DNA from: DATBLZ01 sp036555065
GTDB taxonomy: Bacteria; Pseudomonadota; Gammaproteobacteria; Steroidobacterales; Rariloculaceae
DNA length: 38,592 bases
Assembly (NCBI GenBank): GCA_036555065.1
Contig: DATBLZ010000056.1
Span: 1-38,592, forward strand
Direction: 5' to 3'
The notes under the pieces are model-generated. The model was not told the DNA's origin and did no database searches. It saw only the letters and a list, made by a program, of their open reading frames with translations. Below, in pieces: positions 31,558-38,592 of this stretch (position 1 is its first letter; each line of letters begins with the position of its first letter). Position numbers and translations under genes: made by a program.

Positions 31558-32930
31558 TGCCGGGACGCGCGAAGATCGGGGCCGCGATACTCGCGGTCGC
31601 GACGGTGATCGCCGTCGTTGCCGTCGCGTGGCTCGGTCATGAGCGTGCGGACGAGCGGCGCGCGGACGTATATAGCGAATTCCCCGGCGCGACTGATACC
31701 GCGAGCACCCGCGCGCCGCGATACGACACGGAGTATCCGGCGATCGGCTACTCGACGACGCAGCCAGAGGGCGCGATCGCGGATCTCGAAGCGCGCCTTG
31801 CGCGCGGCGAGCTTAAGCTCGGTTTCGACGGCGGGCGCGGATATCTCGATTCGGTGCTCGCGGCGCTCGGGATCGGCATCGAGTCGCAGGTACTCGTTTT
31901 CTCGAAGACGAGCTTCCAAGCCGAAAGCATCAACCCTGAGAACCCGCGCGCCATCTACTTCAACGACGATACGTACGTCGCATGGGTGCCCGGCGGGCAG
32001 GGTCTCGAGATCGCCACGCTCGACGCCGATCTCGGCCCGGTCTTTTACACGGTTGCCCAGGAGCAGAGCGCGGAACCCGTGTTCGAGCGCAAGCTCGGCG
32101 AGTGCCTGAGCTGCCACGATTCGTACTCGTTGACCGGCGGTGGCGTGCCGCGGTTCATCACGGGCTCAGGCTATACGGACGTCGACGGCAACATCGCCGC
32201 CCACGAGGGCTGGATACTGACGAGCGACCGGACGCCGTTGCGCAGCCGGTGGGGCGGTTGGTACGTCTCCGGGCATCACGGGTCGCAGGTGCATCTCGGA
32301 AACATCGCCGTTCACGAGGTCGCGGAGCTCGAGCGGCTCGAGGAGCTGCGCAAGGGAAATCTCGATGACCTCGATACGGTGCTCGACACGAGCGCCTATG
32401 TGAGCAATCGCAGCGACATCGTCGCACTGCTCGTGCTCGAGCACCAAGTGCGCGTGCAGAACGCCATTACGCGCGCAAGCTGGGACGCGCGCACGCTGCT
32501 TGCGGGACCGGGCGGCAAAGCTCCGGATACGGATGTTGCGGCGCGCGTACGCGAGATCGCCGAGCCGCTCGTGGAGGCGCTCTTCCTCGGCGGCGAAGCC
32601 GAGCTTACGGATGAAATCCGGGGGACGTCGGGATTTGCTGAAGCGTTCATGCAGCGCGGGCCGCGCGATGCGCGCGGACGGACGCTCCGCGAGCTCGATC
32701 TCAGGACGCGGCTGTTCAAGTACCCGCTGAGCTACGCGATCTACTCGCGCGCGTTCGACGCGCTGCCGGACGCGATCAAGCAACGCGTTTTCACGCGCAT
32801 CGAGGAAATCCTCAGCGGCGCCGACACGAGTGCGTCATTCGCGCGGCTCACGCCGGCGGACCGCGTTGCTATCGCCGAGATTTTGCGCGCGACGAAACCG
32901 GAAGTCGGGTTGCCGGAGGTTGGGCTGTAG
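31557..32930 (+). CDS. Membrane-anchored protein with one c-type haem site (CLSCH)
   Basis: The 457-residue protein has an N-terminal signal anchor (about 8-27, GAAILAVATVIAVVAVAWL) and then an exported domain. A single C183-L-S-C186-H187 motif, in KLGECLSCHDSYSLTGGGVPRF, predicts one covalent haem c. Other clear segments are RWGGWYVSGHHGSQVHLGN and FKYPLSYAIYSRAFDALP, with several conserved-looking His residues that could be a second haem ligand. I do not recognise a characterised enzyme; related sequences are usually called hypothetical cytochrome c. Overlaps marC by one base. The TAG stop belongs to the palindromic repeat. Confidence 0.85.
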   Translation: MPGRAKIGAAILAVATVIAVVAVAWLGHERADERRADVYSEFPGATDTASTRAPRYDTEYPAIGYSTTQPEGAIADLEARLARGELKLGFDGGRGYLDSVLAALGIGIESQVLVFSKTSFQAESINPENPRAIYFNDDTYVAWVPGGQGLEIATLDADLGPVFYTVAQEQSAEPVFERKLGECLSCHDSYSLTGGGVPRFITGSGYTDVDGNIAAHEGWILTSDRTPLRSRWGGWYVSGHHGSQVHLGNIAVHEVAELERLEELRKGNLDDLDTVLDTSAYVSNRSDIVALLVLEHQVRVQNAITRASWDARTLLAGPGGKAPDTDVAARVREIAEPLVEALFLGGEAELTDEIRGTSGFAEAFMQRGPRDARGRTLRELDLRTRLFKYPLSYAIYSRAFDALPDAIKQRVFTRIEEILSGADTSASFARLTPADRVAIAEILRATKPEVGLPEVGL

Positions 32931-32959
32931 GAGCGGCTTTAGCCGCGATCTGCTCCTAC
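32927..32959. repeat. REP-like palindromic repeat, copy 5, extended with a second arm
   Basis: GTAGGAGC (32927-32934) and GCTCCTAC (32952-32959) form an 8-bp outer stem around the inner hairpin GCGGCTTTAGCCGC. It is the whole junction between two convergent genes. The TAG on the plus strand (32928-32930) ends the cytochrome gene, and the TAG on the minus strand (32958-32956) ends the M23 peptidase gene. It may also act as a two-way terminator or mRNA 3'-end stabiliser; no T-run is present. Confidence 0.85.
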
Positions 32960-34323
32960 AGATCCTCCGCCTCGCGGAGCTTGCGCATGACGCGGTCCTC
33001 GACCCATTGCGAGCTCCACCAATCGACGGGCGTCACGGCGTTGCCGTTCAAGAGCATCGTGAAATGCAGGTGATCGCCGCCCGCGAGCCCCGTGGACCCG
33101 CTGCGGCCGAGGCGTTGATCCAGCGTCACGGAATCCCCGATGTTGACCTCGATCTGGCTCAAGTGGGCGTATAGCGACTGTAGGCCCATGCCGTGATCGA
33201 GGATTACGCAATTGCCGTAAATGCCGAGCCAGCCTGCGTGTATGACGCGGCCGCTGTTCGCGGCGAGCACCGGGGCCGCCACGGTCGATGCGAGATCGAA
33301 ACCCAAGTGGACCTGTTGGTCGATGTCTTCGCCGTTGTGAACGTATGTACGCTGATCGGCAAATCCCGATTCGACGGCAGTATTGATGAGTTGCTTGAAC
33401 GCGCCTTCCCAAAGAATCCTCGGAGCCGTCTCTACAGCGAGGGCTTTGATTTGCGCGTTGTTCTCGGCACGCATGTCGCGATTGATCCGCAAGTAGGCGG
33501 CGAGCAGATTCGATGGGTCATCGACGTGAAAGTCCGGGGAGCTCTGGAGAATCGGCGGCACGACGCGCGCTAGAAAGTCGTCGCTGACGTCGATGCGGCT
33601 CGAGCGGAACGATTTGGCGAATACGCGATGATCGAAGTTGGCGGCGCTCTCGTTGCCGATGCTGTCGCGGGCGTAAAGCGTCATTGGCGTGTCGACGTCT
33701 TGATCCCAGAGCAACGCGAAAAACGCGACGTGAAGGCTCGGGTCCGTGGTCGCGACGCCTGCGCCCGTCGCGGGGTAGCCGGGGTACTCGTACTCGCCAA
33801 CGCGAACGCCCGATGCCGCGTCCGCCGGCGTGACGCGGTAAACGACCATTTCCGTGCCGCCGTGGTTGATGTAATGGAACTGCGAGACAGCACCGACTTG
33901 CGGCGGCGTGAGCCGGACCTCGATGTCGCGCATCGCGGTGCTCGCGCTCTCGCGGAGCCCGAATAGGACCGGGCGCACGGCCGTAACCGTAAGGCTCGCA
34001 ACGCCCGCTTTGAGGTCCGGGTAGAGCCGCTTGCCGACGGGCCGAACGAGGCGCAAGCGATTGTCGGTCTCGTGCTCGAGCGCGGCCGCGTCGGCCGCGA
34101 GCGTGAAAAGGGGGAAGGTCGCTCCGTTTTGCGTCAGCGCGATTTCAAGCGTCTTGAGCTCGCCGCGAGGAGTCTCTATGGCGATCGCGACCTCGCCGGT
34201 TTGGCCGACGACGACCGACTCGGCGATCTCGATCACGGGACCCGGAGCGCGGCCGGCGACGATCCAAGTGGCAATGCCACCGATGACGAGGAGCACCGAG
34301 AATGCAGCGATGAGCGTTTTCAT
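32956..34323 (-). CDS. LytM/M23-type peptidoglycan endopeptidase
   Basis: The 455-residue protein starts with a signal peptide or anchor (about 1-21, MKTLIAAFSVLLVIGGIATW). The N-terminal 300 residues look like beta-rich periplasmic domains (GEVAIAIETPRGELKTLEIAL, YEYPGYPATGAG, MTLYARDSIGNES). The C-terminal M23 domain (about 325-435) has the zinc ligands in HLGFDLAS (HxxxD) and the HLHF motif, with the YAHLSQIEVNIGDSV and GRSGSTGLAGGDHLHF patterns, so it should be an active metalloendopeptidase on peptide cross-links. The ATG at 34323 is preferred over an upstream GTG-like start because a signal peptide begins there and TAGAAT lies 7 bases before it. Confidence 0.92.
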   Translation of the reverse strand: MKTLIAAFSVLLVIGGIATWIVAGRAPGPVIEIAESVVVGQTGEVAIAIETPRGELKTLEIALTQNGATFPLFTLAADAAALEHETDNRLRLVRPVGKRLYPDLKAGVASLTVTAVRPVLFGLRESASTAMRDIEVRLTPPQVGAVSQFHYINHGGTEMVVYRVTPADAASGVRVGEYEYPGYPATGAGVATTDPSLHVAFFALLWDQDVDTPMTLYARDSIGNESAANFDHRVFAKSFRSSRIDVSDDFLARVVPPILQSSPDFHVDDPSNLLAAYLRINRDMRAENNAQIKALAVETAPRILWEGAFKQLINTAVESGFADQRTYVHNGEDIDQQVHLGFDLASTVAAPVLAANSGRVIHAGWLGIYGNCVILDHGMGLQSLYAHLSQIEVNIGDSVTLDQRLGRSGSTGLAGGDHLHFTMLLNGNAVTPVDWWSSQWVEDRVMRKLREAEDL

Positions 34324-34330
34324 GGCGCGG

Positions 34331-34336
34331 ATTCTA
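34331..34336 (-). promoter_or_regulatory. -10-like TAGAAT before the M23 peptidase gene
   Basis: On the minus strand TAGAAT ends 7 bases before the ATG at 34323, within the 21-base gap after the EamA stop. No Shine-Dalgarno sequence is seen. It fits the same short-spacing pattern as nnr, pntA and the DUF748 gene. Confidence 0.45.
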
Positions 34337-34344
34337 CGCAATGC

Positions 34345-35256
34345 TCACGCGCGGCGCACGGCGAAGTAAATGCCGACGAACACGACCGCAGCGCCTAGCC
34401 AATGATAGAAATAGAGCCGCTCGCCGAGAAAGATCATCGCGAGCGCCGCGCCCGAGATCGGGATCAGATTGACGAAAATGGCGGCGCGATTCGGCCCGAT
34501 CGAGCGCAGCGCGAGATTCCACGTGAAAACGGCGAGCAACGTTGGGAAGAGCGCGAGGTAGACCAACGCGCCCAACACGCCCACGCGCAGCTCGAACGGC
34601 CCGCGGACCGAGGCTTCGACGATATACAGCGGCAGCAACACGAGGCTGCCCGTCAGCGTAATGATGAACAATAGTATCTCGGCGCTCGGCAAATACTCTC
34701 GACGATGGAGCTGGACCGCGTAGATCGACCAACCCGTGACGGCGCCGAGCATGATGAGATCGCCGACATTGATCTTAAGCTCGAGCAGCGAGCTCAAGTC
34801 GGCGCGCGTGATCATGATGACGACGCCGAGAAACGCGCATGCAATGCCGGCTTTCTGCGGACCCGTGAGCCGCGTGCCGGCCAGGACCCACGCGAAGAAC
34901 GCGGTCACCGCCGGCTGACTCGCGTTCACGATGACGGCATTCGTCGCGGTCGTGTAATAGACCGCGAGCACCGACAGCGTGCTTCCCACGGTCATGAAGC
35001 CGGCGAGCAGCGCCAGCGAGCGCCAATGTGTCCTGAGGTTCGGCCATTCGCCGCGGAGCTTGCGCGCGACGAAAGGCGCCAACAGCAAGAGCGCCACGGA
35101 CCAACGCACGAAGGACACAGCGAGCGGCGGCACGCCGCTGCTGATCGCGCGCGCAACCACGGGCGGGCTGCTCCAAATCACCATGCTCAGCGCCGCGAGC
35201 GCGTAGGCGGTCCCGTGCGCGATCGCCGGGCGGGGAGTGGCAGCCGGGGTGCTCAA
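34345..35256 (-). CDS. EamA/DMT family transporter
   Basis: The 303-residue protein has about ten membrane segments in two tandem EamA repeats (first about 14-150, MVIWSSPPVVARAI and VLAVYYTTATNAVIVNASQP; second about 165-300, GWSIYAVQLHRREYLPSAEI and FLGERLYFYHWLGAAVVFVGIYF). Members of the drug/metabolite transporter superfamily export amino acids, sugars or metabolites; the substrate cannot be told. TTG start at 35256, 8 bases after the DUF302 stop on the same strand, so both may be co-transcribed. Confidence 0.92.
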   Translation of the reverse strand: MSTPAATPRPAIAHGTAYALAALSMVIWSSPPVVARAISSGVPPLAVSFVRWSVALLLLAPFVARKLRGEWPNLRTHWRSLALLAGFMTVGSTLSVLAVYYTTATNAVIVNASQPAVTAFFAWVLAGTRLTGPQKAGIACAFLGVVIMITRADLSSLLELKINVGDLIMLGAVTGWSIYAVQLHRREYLPSAEILLFIITLTGSLVLLPLYIVEASVRGPFELRVGVLGALVYLALFPTLLAVFTWNLALRSIGPNRAAIFVNLIPISGAALAMIFLGERLYFYHWLGAAVVFVGIYFAVRRA

Positions 35257-35264
35257 ATCGGCGT

Positions 35265-35648
35265 CTACTTGGCCTCGTCGATCATGCGCTTGATGGCCGA
35301 CTCCACGTCACTCGCGACATTGGCGAGGGCCGGCGAATCCGACAGGCGTGCGAGCAATTCTTTCGGGCTGATGAGGCCGATCTTGGTGCGGCCATGCTCC
35401 TCGTACACGGAAACGCGGCACGGCAGGGCGAGATTCATGCTCATATCGGTGCTCAAAACCTCGCGGGCTCGCTGCGGGTTGCAGACCTCGAGAATCCGGC
35501 ATTCCTGCTCGATCGGCGCGCCCTTATCCTTGAGAGTCTGCTTGAGATCGTAGATGTGGAGCACGCCGAAACCGTTACGCTTCACGGCGTCCTGAAGGTC
35601 CGCAGTGGCTCGCTCGACCGACTTGGCTGATTCGACGATGTATTTCAT
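35265..35648 (-). CDS. DUF302 family protein
   Basis: The 127-residue protein has the DUF302 pattern: KYIVESAKSVERATADLQDAV at the N-terminus, GFGVLHIYDLKQTLKDKG, the conserved CRILEVCNPQRA with cysteine, and LPCRVSVYEEHGRTKIGLI. DUF302 proteins are small cytoplasmic or periplasmic proteins of unknown function with a dimeric alpha/beta fold; no signal peptide is seen here. ATG at 35648. TAAGCT ends 6 bases before it on the minus strand, a possible -10 of the leaderless type. Confidence 0.9.
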   Translation of the reverse strand: MKYIVESAKSVERATADLQDAVKRNGFGVLHIYDLKQTLKDKGAPIEQECRILEVCNPQRAREVLSTDMSMNLALPCRVSVYEEHGRTKIGLISPKELLARLSDSPALANVASDVESAIKRMIDEAK

Positions 35649-35737
35649 TCGCTTAGCTTAACTGCTCAGACCGCGCTGGTTCCATGCGCTGAACGCGTTA
35701 TGATCGCACGAACAGTGATGCTCTGAGGGTTTCGCGG

Positions 35738-36757
35738 GTGAGCACCGATTCCATCGTCAACATCGCGCCCCTCGGCTTTCCGTGGCCGACGAAGGATCCG
35801 TTTCTCACGTGCGTTCACCACGTCGACCTCTATCCCAAGGGCAACGAGCGACTCGGCCCGGCTGCATCGCTTGCGGGCCGCGATATCGGCCAGGATTTCG
35901 CCGGCCAGGACGGCTGGCGCATGTACCACGGCGCGGTGGTTCCGGGCTTTCCCCAACACCCGCATCGCGGCTTCGAGACGGTCACGGTCATGCGCGACGG
36001 CTACATCGACCATTCCGACTCGCTCGGCGCGACCGCGCGCTTCGGCAAAGGCGACGTGCAATGGCTCACGGCCGGCGCGGGCATCGTCCATTCGGAGATG
36101 TTTCCGCTGCTCGATCCGGAGCGACCGAACCGGTTAGAGCTCTTCCAAATCTGGCTCAACCTGCCGGCGCGCTCGAAGTTCGCGGCGCCTTATTTCACGA
36201 TGCTGTGGGACCGGCAAGTGCCACGGCTGCACCCGGCCGACGCCGCGGGTGTCGAGGTCACCGTTTTCGCCGGCGCGCTCGGCGACTCTCGAGCGCCGGC
36301 ACCGCCGCCGGATTCTTGGGCTGCTACACCTGACTCCGACGTTGCGATCTGGTCGATCGCGCTTGCGCCCGGAGCCGTGTGGACGCTGCCTCCGGCACGC
36401 GATCGGCGCACGACTCGGACACTCTATTTCTTCTTGGGCCGGGCGCTGCAAATCGACGCGCGCTTGCTGCGCGAACCCGGCGCAATCGAGGTCGCAGCGG
36501 ATCGCACTATCCGCCTCGCTGCGCCCGAGGGTCCGGCAGAGCTCTTGCTGCTTCAAGGCCGGCCGATCGGCGAGCCCGTTGCGCAGTACGGGCCGTTCGT
36601 GATGAACACGCGCGCGGAGCTCGAGCAAGCGTTCTACGACTACCAGCGCACGCAGTTCGGCGGGTGGCCCTTTCCTGCGAACGACCCCGTGCATGCGCGT
36701 GACCGCGGCCGCTTCGCGCGCCACGCCGATGGACGCGTCGAAGAAGCGCCGCGTTAG
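35738..36757 (+). CDS. Pirin family protein
   Basis: Pirins are double-domain cupins; bacterial members may have quercetinase activity or act as metabolic regulators. The 339-residue protein has the N-terminal pirin domain with metal ligands in HPHRGFETVTVMRDG (two His), HSDSLG and AGIVHSEM (His and Glu), and the ELFQIWLNLP segment. The C-terminal cupin (about 170-300, LAPGAVWTLPPA, ELLLLQGRPIGEPVAQYGPFVMN) carries the typical pirin C-terminal motif. GTG start at 35738 with GAGGG (35724-35728). Converges on yebC with 15 bases between stops. Confidence 0.92.
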   Translation: MSTDSIVNIAPLGFPWPTKDPFLTCVHHVDLYPKGNERLGPAASLAGRDIGQDFAGQDGWRMYHGAVVPGFPQHPHRGFETVTVMRDGYIDHSDSLGATARFGKGDVQWLTAGAGIVHSEMFPLLDPERPNRLELFQIWLNLPARSKFAAPYFTMLWDRQVPRLHPADAAGVEVTVFAGALGDSRAPAPPPDSWAATPDSDVAIWSIALAPGAVWTLPPARDRRTTRTLYFFLGRALQIDARLLREPGAIEVAADRTIRLAAPEGPAELLLLQGRPIGEPVAQYGPFVMNTRAELEQAFYDYQRTQFGGWPFPANDPVHARDRGRFARHADGRVEEAPR

Positions 36758-36772
36758 CCGCGCGCCGGCTCG

Positions 36773-37495
36773 TCAGACGAGCGAGTGATATACCGCCTGG
36801 ACGTCGTCGTCCTGCTCGAGCTTGTCGATGAGCGCGAGCGCTTCGGTCGCTTGCGCTTCGGGGAGCTCGATGGGCGCCGTGCAGATGTATTCGTGCGCAG
36901 CCGAGATCGGCACGATGCCGCGCTTCTCGAGCGCTTCTTGCATGCGCCCGAAATCCGCGAATAAGCAGCGCGCGACGAGCTGCGGCTCGCCCTTATCGCC
37001 CGTGCTCTCGCCCATCTCGTCGAGGCCGTGGTCGATGAGATAGAGCTCGAGATCGTCTTGGTCGATGCCCTCGGGCTTGAGGCGGAATACACCCATCTTG
37101 CGGAATTGAAACGCAACGCTGCCCGTCGTGCCGAGATTGCCTCCGTGCTTCGAGAAGATCGTCCGCACCGAGGCAACCGTGCGCGTCGGATTGTCGGTCG
37201 CGGCCTCGACGATCACGGCGACGCCGTGCGGCGCATAACCTTCGTAGATGATCAGCTCGTAGCTCGTCGCGTCCTTGCCGAGTGCACGCTTGATCGCCGC
37301 CTCGACCTTGTCCTTCGGCATGTTCACCTGGCGCGCGTTCTGAATCACGCGCCGGAGCGCCGGGTTCGAATGCGGATCGCCGCCGCCGGCCTTGACGGCG
37401 ACGTTGATTTCCTTGTTGATGCGCGAGAACTGCTTGGACATGCGGTCCCAGCGCGCGAACATCGTGTGCTTGCGGACTTCGAAGATTCGTCCCAT
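36773..37495 (-). CDS. YebC/TACO1 family translation/transcription regulator
   Basis: The 240-residue protein has the three-domain YebC fold: N-terminal VRKHTMFARWDRMSKQFSRI (the canonical SKW becomes ARW here), AGGGDPHSNPALRRVIQNA, MPKDKVEAAIKRA, then YEGYAPHGVAVIVEAATDN and NRT-like NPTRTVASVRTIFSKHGGNLG. Members bind DNA or ribosomes; recent work links some to translation of proline stretches. ATG at 37495. Often next to ruvC, but here isolated between a pirin and a secreted CHRD protein gene. No gene symbol is assigned because yebC-like paralogues exist. Confidence 0.92.
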   Translation of the reverse strand: MGRIFEVRKHTMFARWDRMSKQFSRINKEINVAVKAGGGDPHSNPALRRVIQNARQVNMPKDKVEAAIKRALGKDATSYELIIYEGYAPHGVAVIVEAATDNPTRTVASVRTIFSKHGGNLGTTGSVAFQFRKMGVFRLKPEGIDQDDLELYLIDHGLDEMGESTGDKGEPQLVARCLFADFGRMQEALEKRGIVPISAAHEYICTAPIELPEAQATEALALIDKLEQDDDVQAVYHSLV

Positions 37496-37641
37496 AGGCG
37501 CGCAGTGTGGCAGGAGCGCTGCGGGCGGCGCAACGCGCGAGGGCCGCGCGCGGCCGGCGAGACCGCTTAGAACCTCGCCCCGACCTCAAGGAACACAGCA
37601 CAGGACGATTGCAAACTCAACAACGAGGGCGAGGGGCGACG

Positions 37642-38181
37642 ATGAAAAGATTGATCATTGCAGGTGTCCTGTTGCTCGTAGGTGCGGCGACGATCGTCGC
37701 GTCCGCTGACGACCGTCGCGACCCGCGGCGCACGTTGCGGGCGCGGCTCACGGGGTTCCAGGAGCCGCCGGCCGTCGTCTCGACGGGAACGGGAAAGATC
37801 AAGGTCGTGATTCACGACGATACCCTGGCTTCCTACGAGCTCGAGTTCGCGAACCTCGAGGGCACGGTTACGCAGGCGCACATCCACCTGGGTCAGCACA
37901 GCGTGAACGGCGGGATCATGGTTTGGCTCTGCGGGACGCCGGGGGCCACTGCGGGTCCGCCGGGCACGCCGACCTGCGGTACCGGGAACTCGGGCGCTGC
38001 GGCGCGCGAGATCACGGCCGTCGACGTCGTCGGTCCCGCGGGTCAAGGCGTCTCGGCGGGCGAGTTCGCGGAATTCTTGCTGGCGCTGCGCACCGGCACC
38101 GCGTACGCGAACGTCCATTCGACGCGCAATCCCGGGGGCGAGATTCGCGGGCAACTGCACCCCGACTTCGGCCGGGATTGA
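37642..38181 (+). CDS. Secreted CHRD domain protein
   Basis: The 179-residue protein has a signal peptide (about 1-22, RLIIAGVLLLVGAATIVAS) followed by one CHRD domain (about 30-175), starting LRARLTGFQEPPAVVSTGTG and ending with the diagnostic AYANVHSTRNPGGEIRGQL. One cysteine pair (CGTPG and CGTGN) could form a disulfide. CHRD domains occur in chordin and in many bacterial exported proteins; the bacterial function is unknown. ATG at 37642 with GAGGGG (37631-37636) upstream. The 146-base gap before it, shared with yebC, contains the self-complementary GGCCGCGCGCGGCC (37542-37555) and no clear promoter. Confidence 0.9.
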   Translation: MKRLIIAGVLLLVGAATIVASADDRRDPRRTLRARLTGFQEPPAVVSTGTGKIKVVIHDDTLASYELEFANLEGTVTQAHIHLGQHSVNGGIMVWLCGTPGATAGPPGTPTCGTGNSGAAAREITAVDVVGPAGQGVSAGEFAEFLLALRTGTAYANVHSTRNPGGEIRGQLHPDFGRD

Positions 38182-38191
38182 GCTGACCGCG

Positions 38192-38214
38192 TGGCGCGCT
38201 GTCCTGGCGCGCCA
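38192..38214 (+). terminator. Hairpin after the CHRD gene (first of two)
   Basis: TGGCGCGC (38192-38199), 7-base loop, GCGCGCCA (38207-38214): 8-bp perfect stem starting 11 bases after the CHRD stop. There is no T-run, so a role as intrinsic terminator is only possible, not clear. Confidence 0.4.
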
Positions 38215-38221
38215 GCAAGCC

Positions 38222-38253
38222 CAAGCCGCGGCGCGCCGTGACGCCGCGGCTTG
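38222..38253 (+). terminator. Hairpin after the CHRD gene (second of two)
   Basis: CAAGCCGCGGCG (38222-38233), 8-base loop, CGCCGCGGCTTG (38242-38253): a perfect 12-bp stem directly after the first hairpin. Again no T-run follows. The tandem pair may act together as a transcription stop or 3'-end protector between the CHRD and DUF748 genes. Confidence 0.45.
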
Positions 38254-38281
38254 CGCGTGCCCGACAACCGCAAGTCGGCAG

Positions 38282-38287
38282 TAGAAT
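38282..38287 (+). promoter_or_regulatory. -10-like TAGAAT before the DUF748 gene
   Basis: TAGAAT ends 6 bases before the ATG at 38294, with no ribosome binding site between them. Same arrangement as mutL and the M23 peptidase gene. Confidence 0.45.
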
Positions 38288-38293
38288 CGGCCA

Positions 38294-38592
38294 ATGCCGA
38301 AGCTTCGTGGTTGGCGCCTCTGGGCGCTCGCCGGGATCGCGCTCTACACCGTGCTCGGGTTTTTCGTCGCGCCGCGGATCGTGCGCTCGACGTTGCCCGA
38401 CTACCTCGGCGCGATGCTCGGCCGCGAGATCGTCATAGAACGCGTCCGCATCAACCCTTACGTCTTGTCGGCCGATTTGCGGGGTCTGCGTCTTCTCGAT
38501 GAGCCCGGTGAGCCCGCGCTCGGTGTCGACGAGCTCTACGTCAACTTTCAGCTCTCGAGCGTGTTTCGCCGCGCCTGGACTTTCGCCACGAT
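38294..38592 (+). CDS. DUF748 (AsmA-like) protein, 5' part (3' end outside window)
   Basis: The first 99 codons are visible. An N-terminal membrane anchor (about 7-27, WRLWALAGIALYTVLGFFV) is followed by RIVRSTLPDYLGAMLGREI, RVRINPYVLSADLRGLRLLDE and DELYVNFQLSSVFRRAWTF, the start pattern of DUF748 proteins. These are long, beta-rich, AsmA-like inner-membrane-anchored proteins thought to bridge the periplasm; function is not settled. The ATG at 38294 is the first in-frame start after the hairpin pair and gives a signal anchor at once. Confidence 0.88.
   Translation, partial: MPKLRGWRLWALAGIALYTVLGFFVAPRIVRSTLPDYLGAMLGREIVIERVRINPYVLSADLRGLRLLDEPGEPALGVDELYVNFQLSSVFRRAWTFAT

Overview
The window is a GC-rich, gene-dense stretch of a gammaproteobacterial chromosome. 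The strongest pointer is the block queG (minus strand) beside nnr-tsaE-amidase-mutL-miaA-hfq-hflX-hflK-hflC-DUF2065-purA (plus strand), the order known from Escherichia coli and relatives. The lineage is not enteric: MutL carries the metal-dependent endonuclease motif of MutH-independent mismatch repair, and there is a family of short palindromic repeats (GTAGGAGCGGCTTYAGCCGC) of the type known in pseudomonads and xanthomonads. I cannot name the genus. No stretch over 300 bases lacks a gene; the longest gap is 187 bases (21903-22089).

Layout. 1-622: 3' end of panC. 647-3644 (minus): a cNMP-domain diguanylate cyclase, a PPK2-type polyphosphate kinase and queG. 3666-15022 (plus): NAD(P)HX repair, t6A synthesis, a cell-wall amidase, MutL, MiaA, Hfq, HflX, the HflKC membrane complex, a small membrane protein and PurA. 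15028-17539: feoAB ferrous iron uptake behind a likely Fur box. 17574-21902: a Nudix hydrolase, a methyltransferase and pntAB transhydrogenase. 22090-24855: a large lipoprotein cytochrome of the DUF1587/1592/1588/1585 type and a DUF4404 protein.

24861-30927 is the most interesting part: a selenocysteine island. On the minus strand lie selA, selB (4-base overlap) and, 23 bases further, a 93-nt tRNA-Sec gene with anticodon UCA and encoded CCA. Divergently transcribed are a thioredoxin-reductase-like flavoprotein and a 544-residue selenoprotein with an in-frame UGA at codon 97 (motif U-S-T-C). The UGA is followed by a near-perfect hairpin with a GGUC loop, the apical loop sequence of the E. coli fdhF SECIS. 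Ordinary gene calling would split this protein into a 96-aa fragment and a later, N-truncated ORF. It looks like a variant of the UGSC selenoprotein family carrying a large uncharacterised C-terminal domain. selD is not in the window.

30955-38592: a MarC-type membrane protein, a one-haem cytochrome, a LytM/M23 peptidase, an EamA transporter, a DUF302 protein, a pirin, YebC, a secreted CHRD protein and the start of a DUF748 protein. Two genome-scale habits show here. Five genes take their TAG stop codon from the palindromic repeat, and a sixth (feoA) reads through a copy whose TAG has become TGG. Several genes also have a TANNNT -10 motif ending only 6-8 bases before the start codon, which suggests leaderless or nearly leaderless transcripts.
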